DNA from: an uncultured Pelagibacteraceae bacterium
GTDB lineage: Bacteria > Pseudomonadota > Alphaproteobacteria > Pelagibacterales > Pelagibacteraceae
Assembly (NCBI GenBank): GCA_902534735.1
Contig: CACARD010000005.1
Coordinates: forward strand, 32,737 to 96,736
Reading direction: 5' to 3'
DNA: 64,000 nt
In this document: positions 11,338 to 24,744 of the stretch, in pieces
Position numbering within the stretch: the stretch's first letter is position 1
How the letters are laid out: each line of letters starts with the position of its first letter
Translations under genes and position numbers: made by a program
Notes under the pieces: generated by a model
The model's input: the letters and a program-made list of their open reading frames with translations, nothing else
Database searches by the model: none
What the model was told of the DNA's origin: nothing

Positions 11338-12858
11338 ATGGAAATAAATCCTTCAGAAGTAACAAAAATATTAAAAGAACAGATAAAAAAACTTGGCGAT
11401 AGAGCTGAGGTTTCAGAGGTCGGACAAGTATTATCTGTTGGAGATGGAATTGCAAGAATTTATGGCTTGGATAATGTTCAAGCAGGAGAAATGGTTGAGT
11501 TTTCTGATGGCTCTAAAGGAATGGCATTAAACTTAGAGAGTGACAATGTTGGTGTTGTTATATTTGGCGATGATAGAGAAATTAAAGAGGGTGATACTGT
11601 AAAAAGAACTGGTGCGATTGTTGATGTACCAGTTGGAAAACAACTTTTAGGAAGAGTTGTTGATGGATTAGGAAATCCAATTGATGGAAAAGGAGCTTTA
11701 GATAAAAGTTTAGAAAGAAAAAGAGTTGAAGTTAAAGCTCCAGGAATTATTCCACGACAATCAGTTGGAGAACCAATGCAAACAGGTTTAAAAGCAATTG
11801 ATAGCTTAATTCCTGTTGGAAGAGGGCAAAGAGAACTTATAATTGGAGATCGTCAAACTGGTAAAACCGCAGTAGCTATCGATACAATTATCAATCAAAA
11901 GAAAATTAATGAGTCAGACGACGAAAGTAAAAAACTTTATTGTATATATGTTGCAATTGGACAAAAAAGATCAACTGTTGCTCAGATTGTAAAAACTTTA
12001 GAGGACGCTGGCGCAATGGAATATACGACTATAGTTTCCGCAACAGCCTCAGACTCTGCGCCTCTTCAGTTTTTAGCTCCTTACACAGGATGTACTATGG
12101 GAGAATATTTTAGAGATAATGGAATGCATGCTTTAATTATTTACGATGATTTATCTAAGCAAGCAGTCGCATATAGACAAATGTCATTATTATTAAGAAG
12201 ACCACCGGGGCGTGAAGCATACCCAGGAGATGTGTTTTATTTACATAGTAGATTATTAGAGAGAGCTGCTAAATTAAGTGATGAAAATGGCGGAGGTTCT
12301 TTAACTGCGCTACCAATTATTGAAACACAAGCAGGCGATGTCTCTGCATACATTCCAACAAATGTAATATCTATTACAGATGGGCAAATATTTTTAGAAA
12401 CTGAACTATTCAATCAAGGAATTAGACCAGCAGTAAACGTTGGATTATCCGTATCTAGAGTTGGATCAGCTGCACAAACTAAAGCTATGAAATCTGTGGC
12501 TGGATCAATTAAATTAGAGTTAGCTCAATACAGAGAAATGGCAGCTTTTGCTCAATTTGGATCTGATTTAGATGCATCTACACAAAAACTTTTAAATAGA
12601 GGTTCGAAGTTAACTGAACTTTTAAAACAAGGACAGTATTCTCCCATGACAGTTGCAGAACAAGTTATATCAATTTTCTGTGGCGTAAAAGGTTATTTGG
12701 ATGATATTGAACTTAAAGATGTAGCAGACTTTGAAAATAAAGTTCTACAAAAGTGTAAATCTAATAAGCCTGAGATTATGGAGTCTATTGCCAAAACTGG
12801 GAAGATCGAGGAAGACATTGAAAAACAATTAGTAGAATTAATTAAAGGAATTAAATAA
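11338..12858 (+). CDS. atpA: ATP synthase alpha subunit
   Basis: [15 protein letters not shown] Walker A, conserved length and operon position. Confidence 0.98.
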   Translation: MEINPSEVTKILKEQIKKLGDRAEVSEVGQVLSVGDGIARIYGLDNVQAGEMVEFSDGSKGMALNLESDNVGVVIFGDDREIKEGDTVKRTGAIVDVPVGKQLLGRVVDGLGNPIDGKGALDKSLERKRVEVKAPGIIPRQSVGEPMQTGLKAIDSLIPVGRGQRELIIGDRQTGKTAVAIDTIINQKKINESDDESKKLYCIYVAIGQKRSTVAQIVKTLEDAGAMEYTTIVSATASDSAPLQFLAPYTGCTMGEYFRDNGMHALIIYDDLSKQAVAYRQMSLLLRRPPGREAYPGDVFYLHSRLLERAAKLSDENGGGSLTALPIIETQAGDVSAYIPTNVISITDGQIFLETELFNQGIRPAVNVGLSVSRVGSAAQTKAMKSVAGSIKLELAQYREMAAFAQFGSDLDASTQKLLNRGSKLTELLKQGQYSPMTVAEQVISIFCGVKGYLDDIELKDVADFENKVLQKCKSNKPEIMESIAKTGKIEEDIEKQLVELIKGIK

Positions 12859-12864
12859 TCATAA

Positions 12865-15169
<2,305 letters not shown>

Positions 15170-15170
<1 letters not shown>

Positions 15171-15568
15171 TGAGTAATCTCTTTAATATAGATATTGTTA
15201 ATCCAGAACAATCTTTTCTTTCTAAAGATAATGTATTTGAGGTTGTAATACCTGCTGTAGAAGGAGAGATTGGTATTCTTAAAGACCATATTCCAATCAT
15301 CTCTTTTTTAAAACCAGGTATAATTAGAGTATTCTCTGAGTCTGAGGAACAAAGTTTCTATGTTGAAGATGGTATTGTCGAATTTAAAGACAATACATTA
15401 TCTGTATTAACTAGTTCAATTTTTGATTTAAAAGATGCTGATAAAAATTTTGTATCTGAGTCGATAAGCAGTGCTGAAGCAGAATTATCAAAAGATAATA
15501 TTGATGATCAAAAAAGATTTCTTTTAAACCACAAAGTCGAAGTTCTAAAATCTATAAGTATTAATTAA
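15170..15568 (+). CDS. atpC: ATP synthase epsilon subunit
   Basis: Epsilon N-terminal beta-sandwich pattern (VIPAVEGEIGILKDHIPIIS); operon position. Confidence 0.94.
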
Positions 15569-16037
15569 TTACTTTTTCTAGTTCTTTTTGAATTTCTTGA
15601 TAAACATGAAGTTTGAAATCCACAACTTTAGTTGTTAAATCTTTAATATCTATCCATTTCCAATCTAAAAATTCAGGATGTTTAGTCTTAATGTTAATCT
15701 CATTTTCCTCTCCATTAAACTTTACAATAAACCACTTTTGCTTTTGGCCTTTATATTTTCCTTTCCAAATAATTCCTAAAAGGCGATCAGGAAGATCGTA
15801 AGTTGTGTATTTGCTTATTTCTTTAACTAGTTCTACTGACTTTATGCTTGTTTCTTCTTTAAGTTCCCTCAACGCTGCATCAAAATAATTTTCACCTTCA
15901 TCAATACCGCCCTGAGGCATCTGCCAAAAATCAGCAGGATTATCAATTCTTTTTGCAACAAATATCTTATTTTCTTTATTTAGGACTGCGATACCAACAC
16001 CATTTCTTAATGGAAGTTTTTGAAATTTTTCTTTCAT
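15561..16037 (-). CDS. rppH: RNA pyrophosphohydrolase (Nudix)
   Basis: Nudix box GGIDEGENYFDAALRELKEETSI; WQMPQGG. Confidence 0.92.
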   Translation of the reverse strand: MKEKFQKLPLRNGVGIAVLNKENKIFVAKRIDNPADFWQMPQGGIDEGENYFDAALRELKEETSIKSVELVKEISKYTTYDLPDRLLGIIWKGKYKGQKQKWFIVKFNGEENEINIKTKHPEFLDWKWIDIKDLTTKVVDFKLHVYQEIQKELEKVIN

Positions 16038-16039
16038 TC

Positions 16040-17173
16040 TTAACCATTTAATAATTTAAGAGCAAATTCCAACTGGTTATCAGTATCTGTATTTATTCTA
16101 AATTCATCTGAACCTTCAGCAATAACTATATCTGGATTTACACCTACTCTTGAAATCGATTTACCTGATGGGAGATAGTATTTAGAAACAGTAAGTCTTA
16201 TGGCACCTTCGTTTTCTAAAGGAATAATTGACTGGACTGACCCTTTTCCATATGTACTCTCTCCTACTAATATAGCTCTTTTGTGATCTTGTAGTGCTCC
16301 TGCAACAATCTCAGATGCTGATGCAGACCCATAATTAATCAAAATAACCATTGTTTCTCCATCAATAATATCTCCTTTTTTTGCAAACCATTTTCTATTT
16401 TCATACTTCCTTTTACTTTTTGTTGAAACTATTTCTCCATTTTCTAAAAAATAATCTGATATTTTTATCGCTTGAGATAACAATCCACCAGGATTGTTTC
16501 TTAAATCTAATATGTAATTTTTAATTTTCTTATTTTTCTTAAATTCTTTGATTTTATTTTTTATTTGTTTACTACTATTCTCATTGAATGATGTTAATCT
16601 TATATAAGCTGTTTGATCATCTTTAATTTCTGACTTTACAGATGCAACTTGTATTATTTCTCTTGTAATTGTAAATATAAGTGCTTTTCTTTCTCCTCTT
16701 CTTCTGACAGTAATTTCTATATCAGATCCAACTGGGCCTCTCATCAATTCTACAGCTTCAGAAAGAGTTTTTCCTTGAACTTGAACATCATCAATTTTAA
16801 CGATGTAATCTCCAGCTTTAACACCAACCTCCTCAGCTGGCGAGTTATCAATTGGAGAAATTACTTTTACGACACCTGCCTCCATACTGACTTCAATGCC
16901 CAATCCTCCAAATTCTCCGCTAGTCTCAGTTTGCATATTTTTAAACGAGTCTGGAGACATATATGCTGAATAAGGATCCAAAGATTGCAAAACGCCGTTT
17001 ATAGCAGCATCCATTGCTTCACTCTGATTTACTTCATCAACATATTCTTTATTAATTTTATCTAAGACTTCGCTGAATAAATCAATTTTTTTGTAAATAT
17101 CGTTTTCATTACTCAAAATTGGATTTGTAAATACGAAAAAAATTAAAGACGCTATTAAGTATACTTTTTTCAT
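16040..17173 (-). CDS. ctpA: C-terminal processing peptidase (S41, PDZ)
   Basis: PDZ region (GGLGIEVSMEAGVVKVISPIDNSPAEEVGVKAGD), DLRNNPGGLL, YGSASASEIVAGALQDHKRA. Confidence 0.93.
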   Translation of the reverse strand: MKKVYLIASLIFFVFTNPILSNENDIYKKIDLFSEVLDKINKEYVDEVNQSEAMDAAINGVLQSLDPYSAYMSPDSFKNMQTETSGEFGGLGIEVSMEAGVVKVISPIDNSPAEEVGVKAGDYIVKIDDVQVQGKTLSEAVELMRGPVGSDIEITVRRRGERKALIFTITREIIQVASVKSEIKDDQTAYIRLTSFNENSSKQIKNKIKEFKKNKKIKNYILDLRNNPGGLLSQAIKISDYFLENGEIVSTKSKRKYENRKWFAKKGDIIDGETMVILINYGSASASEIVAGALQDHKRAILVGESTYGKGSVQSIIPLENEGAIRLTVSKYYLPSGKSISRVGVNPDIVIAEGSDEFRINTDTDNQLEFALKLLNG

Positions 17174-17520
17174 ATGATCAGTTTTTCTTTAGGAATTAAT
17201 TCTGACCACATTTTCTCTAATTCATAAAATTTTCTTTTTTCAGGATTGAAAATATGAACAATTAAGTCTATTCCATCCACAAGCTTCCAATCATTGCTAT
17301 CTTTTCCTTCAATTTTACAATTATTCACACCATTAATTTTTAATTTTTCAAAAACTTGTTCAGACAAAGCTTGAATATGTCTTGATGATGTACCACTAGC
17401 TATAATCATGAAGTCTGCAACTGATGATTTTCCCTCGAGATCTATTGAAACTATGTCTAAGGCTTTATTAATATCAAGCGTTTTGATTATTTCATCTTTA
17501 AGAGCTGATATTTTTTCCAT
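17170..17520 (-). CDS. rsfS: ribosome silencing factor
   Basis: VDLEGKSSVADFMIIASGTSSRHIQALSEQV, DLIVHIF; adjacent to nadD and proA. Confidence 0.93.
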   Translation of the reverse strand: MEKISALKDEIIKTLDINKALDIVSIDLEGKSSVADFMIIASGTSSRHIQALSEQVFEKLKINGVNNCKIEGKDSNDWKLVDGIDLIVHIFNPEKRKFYELEKMWSELIPKEKLII

Positions 17521-17537
17521 TAATTGAATTTAGAGTA

Positions 17538-18080
17538 TCAAATTTTTCTTAATTGAGAAGATGAAATATTGACTTTATTAAACTTTATAAATTCAACTGC
17601 TTTTTTATTATATTTCTTAAATGATTTAGATCTAAAAGCCTTTGATTTGTATCCATTTCGATCAAATACCAATATTTTGCACATTTTAGTTATTGAATTG
17701 TACCCCTTCCATTTATGAAAATTTATTAGGTTATCTGCCCCCATTAAAAAAAATATTTCTGAATGTTTAAATTTTTTTTTTAAATGTTTAATTAAATCTA
17801 CTGTACGATTAGATTTTATTATTTCTTCAAAACATTTAACTTTTATAAATTTATTATTTTTATTAATTTTTTTTGCATAAGCTGTTCTTTTGTATAGATC
17901 ATTTGGATTATTTTTTTTAAATGGATTTTGTTTTGTTATAGCCCATATAACTTGGCTCAAATCATAATTTTTTTTTGCTAATTTAGAAATTCTTACATGA
18001 CCAACATGAGCTGGATCAAACGATCCACCGAGTATACCAATCTTTTTATTTTCTAATTTGCCCCGAACCATAAACTTCAT
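17538..18080 (-). CDS. nadD: nicotinate-nucleotide adenylyltransferase
   Basis: GILGGSFDPAHVGHVRIS and FLMGADNLINFHKWKGY; exact start uncertain. Confidence 0.93.
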   Translation of the reverse strand: MKFMVRGKLENKKIGILGGSFDPAHVGHVRISKLAKKNYDLSQVIWAITKQNPFKKNNPNDLYKRTAYAKKINKNNKFIKVKCFEEIIKSNRTVDLIKHLKKKFKHSEIFFLMGADNLINFHKWKGYNSITKMCKILVFDRNGYKSKAFRSKSFKKYNKKAVEFIKFNKVNISSSQLRKI

Positions 18081-19293
18081 ATTTATAACTTACTAATTGA
18101 TTTAAACCGACAGGACCTCTTGGTGGTAAGGTGTTTGTTGAAATTCCAACCTCTCCACCAAATCCAAATTCGCCTCCGTCAGCGAATTGTGTTGACGAAT
18201 TTTGAATAGCAATAGAGCTTTTTACATTCTTAATAAAGAATTTTGCTGTATTTTTGTTTTTGGTTACTATTGCATCTGTATGCATAGTTCCATATTTGTT
18301 GATATGGGCAACTGCTTCTTCGACATCATTCACTAATTTAACCGAAATAATCGGTGAAAGATGTTCTTTTGACCAAGTATTATTATTTGCAGGATATGTT
18401 TTGCCTTTAAATAATTTACTTATTTTTTTATCAGCTAAAATTTTACAACCACTTTCAGCTAGTGAATTTAAAATTAAATTTACTGATTTTGATTTACTTT
18501 TATGTATTAAGAGAGTTTCAGTTGCACCACATATACTAGTATTTCTCAACTTAGCATTTAATACTATTTTGTTTGCCATATTATCTTCTGCCTCTTTATC
18601 AATATATGTATGACAAATCCCTTCCAAATGACCAATAACTGGCACCTTTGAAAGTTGTTTAACTTTTTTTACTAAATTTTTTCCGCCTCGTGGTATTACA
18701 ACATCAATGGAGTTTTCCATTTTTGATAATAAATAATCTACGAGTTTTCTGCTTTTATTGTTTATAAACTGGACGTAATTTTCGTTTACTTTATTTTTTT
18801 TTAGAGCTTTCCTAAATAAATTTACTAAAATTTTATTACTATTGTAGGCTTCGGAACCACCTCTTAATATAACAGCATTCCCAGATTTAAAACATAGTGC
18901 TGATACATCCGATGTAACATTGGGTCTACTCTCAAATATTACACCTATAACTCCTATTGGTATTGTAACCCTTCTAATTTGAAGTCCATTTGGCCTTTTC
19001 CATTTGGAAGTTACTTGATTAACTGGATCTTTAAAAGAAGTAATAGTTTTAATAGAGTCAATTATACTTTTTAATTTATTATTATTAAGAGCGAGTCTTT
19101 GAATTAAGTTTTCTTTTAATTTTTTTTCTTTTGCATAAAAAATATCTTTCTTATTTTCACTAATTATTTTATTCTTATTAATCTCAATTAATTTTACAAA
19201 ATCTTTTAAAACTTTATTCTTTTTTTTTGGACTAATACTTGAATTCAAAGCTTTTCTAGAATTTAATCCAATTTTTTTAAGTATTTTACTCAT
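18046..19293 (-). CDS. proA: gamma-glutamyl phosphate reductase
   Basis: GVIGVIFESRPNVTSDVSALCFKSGNAVILRGGSEA; next to proB. Confidence 0.96.
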   Translation of the reverse strand: MSKILKKIGLNSRKALNSSISPKKKNKVLKDFVKLIEINKNKIISENKKDIFYAKEKKLKENLIQRLALNNNKLKSIIDSIKTITSFKDPVNQVTSKWKRPNGLQIRRVTIPIGVIGVIFESRPNVTSDVSALCFKSGNAVILRGGSEAYNSNKILVNLFRKALKKNKVNENYVQFINNKSRKLVDYLLSKMENSIDVVIPRGGKNLVKKVKQLSKVPVIGHLEGICHTYIDKEAEDNMANKIVLNAKLRNTSICGATETLLIHKSKSKSVNLILNSLAESGCKILADKKISKLFKGKTYPANNNTWSKEHLSPIISVKLVNDVEEAVAHINKYGTMHTDAIVTKNKNTAKFFIKNVKSSIAIQNSSTQFADGGEFGFGGEVGISTNTLPPRGPVGLNQLVSYKYEVYGSGQIRK

Positions 19294-20399
19294 TAAATTT
19301 TAACCATATCATCTTTATGTATAACTTCAGACTTTGTAACATAGCCTAAAAGATTACTAATTTTGTTAGAATGTTCTCCTTTTATTTTGGATATCTCATC
19401 AGATGTAAAACTACTCAACCCTCTAGCAAATTCTTTGTTATTTTTATCCAAAATTCTAACATGATCACCTTTAACAAATTTTCCTGAAACTTTTTTAATA
19501 CCTGCAGCTAATAAACTTTTTCCATTTTTTAAAGCATTTAAAGCACCATCATCTATTATAATTTCTCCTTTTGGAGATATAGAGCTAATTATCCATTTTT
19601 TTCTTGCATCTAATTTAGATATTTTTGGCAAAAACCATGTCCCAGAATTATGTTCCAGTATATTTTTAATTGGTCTTTTAATTAAACCATTTGCAATAGC
19701 CATATAGCAACCTGAGACTTGACAAACTTTTGCAGCATCAATTTTCGTTTTCATTCCACCAGTACCATACTCACTTGTGCTTTTACTTGAAAAATTTTCA
19801 ATTTTAGAATCAATATTTTTTATTTCTTTAATCAATTTAGCATTTTTATGAATTTTTGGATTTTTAGAATACAATCCATCAACATCAGATAGTAATATTA
19901 AGCAATCTGCACCTGATATTTGAGCAACTCTTGATGCTAATCTGTCATTGTCTCCGTATTTAATTTCAGAAGTTGCAATACTATCATTTTCATTAACAAC
20001 AGGTACAAAATTAAGCTCAAATAAGTTTTCGAAAGTTCTTTTAGCATTTATAGCTCTTCTTCTTTGTTCAGTATCTTCTAAAGTAATTAGAATTTGAGAA
20101 ATATTTATTCTATTTGAGCTAAATGTCTTTTTAAAAAGATTCATTAATTCTATTTGTCCGATTGATGCAACAGCTTGACTTTTATCAAGCTTTAAAGTTT
20201 TTTTATTTAATTGTAATTTTTTACACCCTAAAGCAATTGCTCCAGAACTCACTATAACAACGTTTTTTTTAAGTTTTTGTAACTCTTTAATATCTTTAGC
20301 AAATTCCAAAAGCCATTTTTCTCTAATAATTTTATTGTCATTTATTAATAAAGATGAACCTATTTTTATTACTACAGTTTTGGAGTCCTTAAGATACAT
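19293..20399 (-). CDS. proB: glutamate 5-kinase (with PUA domain)
   Basis: VVIKIGSSLL, VSSGAIALG, VNENDSIAT; C-terminal PUA-like region. Confidence 0.96.
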   Translation of the reverse strand: MYLKDSKTVVIKIGSSLLINDNKIIREKWLLEFAKDIKELQKLKKNVVIVSSGAIALGCKKLQLNKKTLKLDKSQAVASIGQIELMNLFKKTFSSNRINISQILITLEDTEQRRRAINAKRTFENLFELNFVPVVNENDSIATSEIKYGDNDRLASRVAQISGADCLILLSDVDGLYSKNPKIHKNAKLIKEIKNIDSKIENFSSKSTSEYGTGGMKTKIDAAKVCQVSGCYMAIANGLIKRPIKNILEHNSGTWFLPKISKLDARKKWIISSISPKGEIIIDDGALNALKNGKSLLAAGIKKVSGKFVKGDHVRILDKNNKEFARGLSSFTSDEISKIKGEHSNKISNLLGYVTKSEVIHKDDMVKI

Positions 20400-21372
20400 A
20401 GTTTACCAACTTTGACTTTATATCTGATACTGATTTTTTATCCATTGTTGACATGAAAAAGATATTTTTTTTTAATTTATTCTTGAGTTTTTTTATCTTC
20501 TCTTTTTTTTCCTCTTCATCTATTAAGTCAGTTTTATTTAAAACTACTATTTCTTTTTTTTTAACTAAATCTTTACTGTATTTTGATAATTCTTTTCTGA
20601 CTTGATTGTAAGAAATAAATAAATCATCTTCAGTTATATCTATTAAATGCAGCAAAGTTTTGCACCTTTCTATATGTTTTAAAAATTTTATTCCAAGACC
20701 AGTTCCGGTATGAGCACCCTCAATTAAGCCTGGTATATCTGCTAAAGTAACTTCTTTGTCATCATAACTAGCAACCCCAAGATTTGGATTAATTGTAGTA
20801 AATTTATAGTTTGCTATTTTTGGATTTGCACTCGTCATTGATGCAAGCAAGCTGGATTTCCCAGCATTGGGCAATCCTATGATACCGATATCAGCAATCG
20901 TTTTTAGTTGAAGCCAAATCCAAAATTCCTCTCCTTGACCCCCTTTTGTAAATTTCTTTGGGGCTCTATTGGTTGAGGACTTAAACCTTGTATTTCCAAA
21001 TCCCCCTTTACCTCCGGTTGCTACTAAAAATTCCTCTTTCTGACTTTTAAAATCATAAATAAGTGTTTTATTATCTTCTTCAAATACTTGTGTTCCTAAA
21101 GGTACTTTTAAATATAAATCATCACCACCTTTCCCAGTTTTGTTTTTTCCACTGCCATCCTTTCCTCTTTCAGCTTTGAAGTGTTGTTGATACCTGTAAT
21201 CAATCAAAGTATTAAGATTTCTCTCACTTATAAGAATTACAGATCCTCCTTTGCCTCCATCTCCGCCATCAGGGCCACCAAACTCTACAAATTTTTCCCT
21301 ACGAAAGCTTGGAGATCCTGACCCTCCGTTGCCAGCTTTTACATATATCTTAACTTGATCTAGAAATTTCAT
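20389..21372 (-). CDS. obgE: GTPase ObgE/CgtA
   Basis: Glycine-rich Obg domain (GGDGGKGGSVILIS), GLPNAGKSSLL, DIPGLIEGAHTGTGLG, NKTD. Confidence 0.97.
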   Translation of the reverse strand: MKFLDQVKIYVKAGNGGSGSPSFRREKFVEFGGPDGGDGGKGGSVILISERNLNTLIDYRYQQHFKAERGKDGSGKNKTGKGGDDLYLKVPLGTQVFEEDNKTLIYDFKSQKEEFLVATGGKGGFGNTRFKSSTNRAPKKFTKGGQGEEFWIWLQLKTIADIGIIGLPNAGKSSLLASMTSANPKIANYKFTTINPNLGVASYDDKEVTLADIPGLIEGAHTGTGLGIKFLKHIERCKTLLHLIDITEDDLFISYNQVRKELSKYSKDLVKKKEIVVLNKTDLIDEEEKKEKIKKLKNKLKKNIFFMSTMDKKSVSDIKSKLVNYVS

Positions 21373-21399
21373 ATAACAACTATGTGAGTGTTGTAACTA

Positions 21400-21654
21400 T
21401 TAATTGGGCTTTACAGAAACGTAAGTTCTATCAGATTTTGATTTTTTAAACTCTACTTTACCTTTAACAACTGAAAAAATCGAATGGTCTTTACCCATGC
21501 CAACATTTTCTCCAGGAAATATTTTAGTTCCCCTTTGTCTTACAATAATGTTGCCAGGCACAACCATCTCGCCGCCATATTTTTTCACACCCAGTCTACG
21601 ACCTGCACTATCTCTTCCGTTTCTTGACGATCCACCTGCTTTTTTCGTTGCCAT
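21400..21654 (-). CDS. rpmA: 50S ribosomal protein L27
   Basis: [29 protein letters not shown]…. Confidence 0.98.
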   Translation of the reverse strand: MATKKAGGSSRNGRDSAGRRLGVKKYGGEMVVPGNIIVRQRGTKIFPGENVGMGKDHSIFSVVKGKVEFKKSKSDRTYVSVKPN

Positions 21655-21664
21655 AAATTACTTT

Positions 21665-22066
21665 TTATTTAGCTGCTTCCTTAGTTTCAACTGTTTTTTT
21701 TGATGGTATTTCTTTTCTTTTTTCTGCTTCAGAAATAACTTTACCATCTTTTGAATAGATTTTACTTATTCTTACCATTGTAAATTTTTGTCTATGACCA
21801 TTCTTTCTTCTCGAATTTTGCCTTCTTCTTTTTTTAAAAATAAGAACTGTTCTATTTTTTCCATTTTTTATTAATTCAGCTTCAACTTTAGCTCCACTAA
21901 TAGTTGGCTCTCCTAACTCTAAATTTTTATCATCTCCGTAAGCTAGTATTTCATTAAACTCTATTTTTGAATTTTCTTTTGAATCTTCGAGTTTTTCAAC
22001 TTTAAGAATCTCTCCAGCTTTAACTTTATATTGTTTACCACCTGTTTGAATTACCGCGAATGACAT
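21665..22066 (-). CDS. rplU: 50S ribosomal protein L21
   Basis: FAVIQTGGKQYKVKAGEILKVEKL; KKRRRQNSRRKNGHRQ. Confidence 0.97.
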   Translation of the reverse strand: MSFAVIQTGGKQYKVKAGEILKVEKLEDSKENSKIEFNEILAYGDDKNLELGEPTISGAKVEAELIKNGKNRTVLIFKKRRRQNSRRKNGHRQKFTMVRISKIYSKDGKVISEAEKRKEIPSKKTVETKEAAK

Positions 22067-22092
22067 AGTTAGCCCTAATTTTTATAGGGAGC

Positions 22093-22120
22093 AATATAGT
22101 CCGGGTTGTATTATAGTCAA
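22093..22120 (-). promoter_or_regulatory. candidate sigma70-type promoter for rplU-rpmA
   Basis: Minus strand TTGACT - 16 nt - TATATT just upstream of rplU. Confidence 0.5.
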
Positions 22121-22130
22121 GTTTAATAAC

Positions 22131-22850
22131 TTAAAAATTATCCTTTAAATCCCGCAATTTTTTGAAATTTTCTAGATCGTTTGACTTAAGAAAAATGTTA
22201 CAATTAAGTTCCTCACCAATCGTCGATGGCATACTAGTTTTGCCTTGTTTAATTTTTTCTTTAATTTCTTTAATTTTGTTTAGTAATTCATTGTTATTGG
22301 AATCTTGTGCTAAACAAAATTCAGAATTCTTTAAAGTATACTCATGTCCACAATAAATTTTTGTATCTTTATCTAAATTTTTTAAAACTCGTAGTGAGTT
22401 GTACATTTGCTCATAACTCCCTTCAAAAATTCTTCCACATCCCAAAGAGAATAAAGTATCTCCTGTAAAAATTAACTTATTTTTAAAAAAATGAAAACAG
22501 ATATGACCTATTGTATGGCCAGGGACATGATATATTTTTGCTTCAAAAATATCTTTCTTCCAAATTTCACCATCACTTAAGCAAATATCAATTTGAGGTA
22601 TTCTGTTTTTATCTCCAACATAACCTACTACTTCTGCATTAAATTTTTTTTTTAATTCCTCATTCCCGCCAACATGGTCATGATGATGATGTGTATTTAA
22701 TATATATTTTAAATTTAATTTATTTTTCTCTAAATAATTTATAATTGGATCTGCTTCACCAGGATCAACAACACAACAATTTCTATTAGCTTCATTAATT
22801 AAAATGTAAGAAAAATTGTCTTCCAGACACTTAATAATTTCTACTTTCAT
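22131..22850 (-). CDS. gloB: hydroxyacylglutathione hydrolase (glyoxalase II)
   Basis: NTHHHHDHVGG, GDTLFSLGCGRIFEG, YCGHEYT. Confidence 0.94.
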   Translation of the reverse strand: MKVEIIKCLEDNFSYILINEANRNCCVVDPGEADPIINYLEKNKLNLKYILNTHHHHDHVGGNEELKKKFNAEVVGYVGDKNRIPQIDICLSDGEIWKKDIFEAKIYHVPGHTIGHICFHFFKNKLIFTGDTLFSLGCGRIFEGSYEQMYNSLRVLKNLDKDTKIYCGHEYTLKNSEFCLAQDSNNNELLNKIKEIKEKIKQGKTSMPSTIGEELNCNIFLKSNDLENFKKLRDLKDNF

Positions 22851-23447
22851 TTAATTTTCTATTAAAAATATACCTAAATGAGAGTCAAGATTTTTATAAT
22901 TTAAATTTGATTTATTTATTTCTGAAATTCGACTTTTTTTTAAAGCGATAGACTTAAATATTTTAATATTCTTACTACTGCAAAAATTATAAAAATCTTT
23001 AATTGTGCACATATGTAAATTTGGTGTATTGTACCATTCATGAGGTAAATTTTCTGTTACAGGCATTGTGCCTTTAAACAATAATTGTAGTCTAACTCTC
23101 CAGTAACCAAAATTAGGTATAGTAACAATTACTTTTTTTCCTACTTTTAGTAATTCATTAATTACTAATTCAGGATTAAGGAAAGCTTGTAATGTTTGGC
23201 TTAAAATAACGTAATCAAAAGACGATTTAGGAAATTGTTTTAAATCGCTTTCAGCATTCCCCTCAATTACAGTTAATCCCTTTGATAAACAATTTTGAAC
23301 TTTTTCTTTAGAAATTTCTAATCCACGAATATCTTTAGTTTTGTTTTCTTGTAAAAATTTCATCAAGTCTCCATTGCCACAACCGACATCTAGAACTCTA
23401 GTATTTTCCTCTATCAAATTAGATATAATGTTAAATTCTTCTTTCAT
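22851..23447 (-). CDS. metW: methionine biosynthesis protein MetW
   Basis: [36 protein letters not shown]; overlaps the end of metX. Confidence 0.94.
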   Translation of the reverse strand: MKEEFNIISNLIEENTRVLDVGCGNGDLMKFLQENKTKDIRGLEISKEKVQNCLSKGLTVIEGNAESDLKQFPKSSFDYVILSQTLQAFLNPELVINELLKVGKKVIVTIPNFGYWRVRLQLLFKGTMPVTENLPHEWYNTPNLHMCTIKDFYNFCSSKNIKIFKSIALKKSRISEINKSNLNYKNLDSHLGIFLIEN

Positions 23448-24564
23448 TTATAACTTTGTAGGTTGAATTAATATAATCGCCAAGTGTCTTTAGGAAACTT
23501 GGAACATCAAGCAAAAAAGAGTCATGCCCCTTATCAGATTCTATTTCAACAAATCCGACATCTGCACCAATAGAATTTAGTGCCATAACTATTTCTCTAT
23601 TCTCCGATGTTGGATACAACCAATCTGATGTAAATGATATTACGAAAAATTTTGTTTTAGTTTTTTTGAATGCATCAGATAAATTTCCTTTGTGCTGTTT
23701 GGATAAGTCAAAATAATCCATTGCACGAGTTATATATAGATAACTATTAGCATCAAATCTATCAACAAATACAGATCCTTGGTATCTAAGATAACTCTCA
23801 ATTTGAAAATCTGCCTCAAATCCATATCTTAGGCTATCCCTATCTTGCAATTTTCTTCCAAATTTTTCCTGCAATCCTTTTTCAGAAAGATAAGTAATAT
23901 GTGCTGCCATTCTTGCTACTGCTAAACCTTTGTCAGGATTTAATTTGTAATTACTATAAAATCCATTTTCCCACTTACTGTCAGCCATAATTGCTTGTCT
24001 TCCTAATTCATTAAAAGCTATGTTTTGTGCTGAGTGACTAGATGTGCAAGCAATCGGTATTGCGAGTTTTGCTTTATCTGGAAAATTGGAAACAAATTGT
24101 AGCACTTGCATTCCACCCATTGAACCACCTACTACAGCAAAAAGTTTTTCAATTTCTAAATATTTAATTAGCTCATATTGAGCGTTAACCATGTCGTTAA
24201 TAGTTATAATTGGAAAATCAGTTCCTATTTGTTTACCAGTAGTCTCATTTATTGTGCTAGGTCCGTAAGATCCCATGCAGCCTCCAATAACGTTTGCACA
24301 AATCACAAAAAATTTATTTGTATCAATTGGCTTATTTTCTCCAACAACATAACTCCACCAACCATCTTTATTAGTTATTGGGTTTTTTCCAGAAACATAT
24401 TGATCTCCAGTCAAAGCATGGAAAACTAATATTGCATTACTTTTTTCACTGTTTAATTCCCCATATGTCTCATATGCTATTGGAAAGTTATTAATTTCCT
24501 TACCACAATCCAATTTAAGGGGATTTGATATAATTATTTTTTTTGTATCAATATTCTTATTCAT
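23431..24564 (-). CDS. metX: homoserine O-acetyl/succinyltransferase
   Basis: [48 protein letters not shown]. Confidence 0.95.
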   Translation of the reverse strand: MNKNIDTKKIIISNPLKLDCGKEINNFPIAYETYGELNSEKSNAILVFHALTGDQYVSGKNPITNKDGWWSYVVGENKPIDTNKFFVICANVIGGCMGSYGPSTINETTGKQIGTDFPIITINDMVNAQYELIKYLEIEKLFAVVGGSMGGMQVLQFVSNFPDKAKLAIPIACTSSHSAQNIAFNELGRQAIMADSKWENGFYSNYKLNPDKGLAVARMAAHITYLSEKGLQEKFGRKLQDRDSLRYGFEADFQIESYLRYQGSVFVDRFDANSYLYITRAMDYFDLSKQHKGNLSDAFKKTKTKFFVISFTSDWLYPTSENREIVMALNSIGADVGFVEIESDKGHDSFLLDVPSFLKTLGDYINSTYKVINERRI

Positions 24565-24596
24565 AATAATTGTACTGATTGAATTGTGAGAAAAAA

Positions 24597-24648
24597 AACA
24601 TTTTAGCGGTTTTTTTATAGCGCTCGCAATTCAGTATAAATCAGCGCA
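24597..24648 (-). ncRNA. SAM-II riboswitch aptamer in metX 5' leader
   Basis: Minus strand TGCGCTGATTTATACTGAATTGCGAGCGCTATAAAAAAACCGCTAAAAtg closely follows the known SAM-II pattern (GCGCUGAUUUA…AUUGC-AGCGC…GCUAAAA). P1 stem GCGCT(24647-24643)/AGCGC(24624-24620). Lies directly upstream of metX, a canonical SAM-II target. Confidence 0.88.
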
Positions 24649-24744
24649 TGCAGGTTTTACTTCAAAGGAATTTATATGTCAAATATTGCTCAATTAATTA
24701 TTGTTTTATCTAGTTAAAAGACTATTTATAGTGAAATATTTACT

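Noticed and set aside
22073-22089. CCCTAATTTTTATAGGG hairpin in the rplU leader as an L21 autoregulatory RNA
   Set aside because: Only about 5 bp; too weak to support without comparative data.
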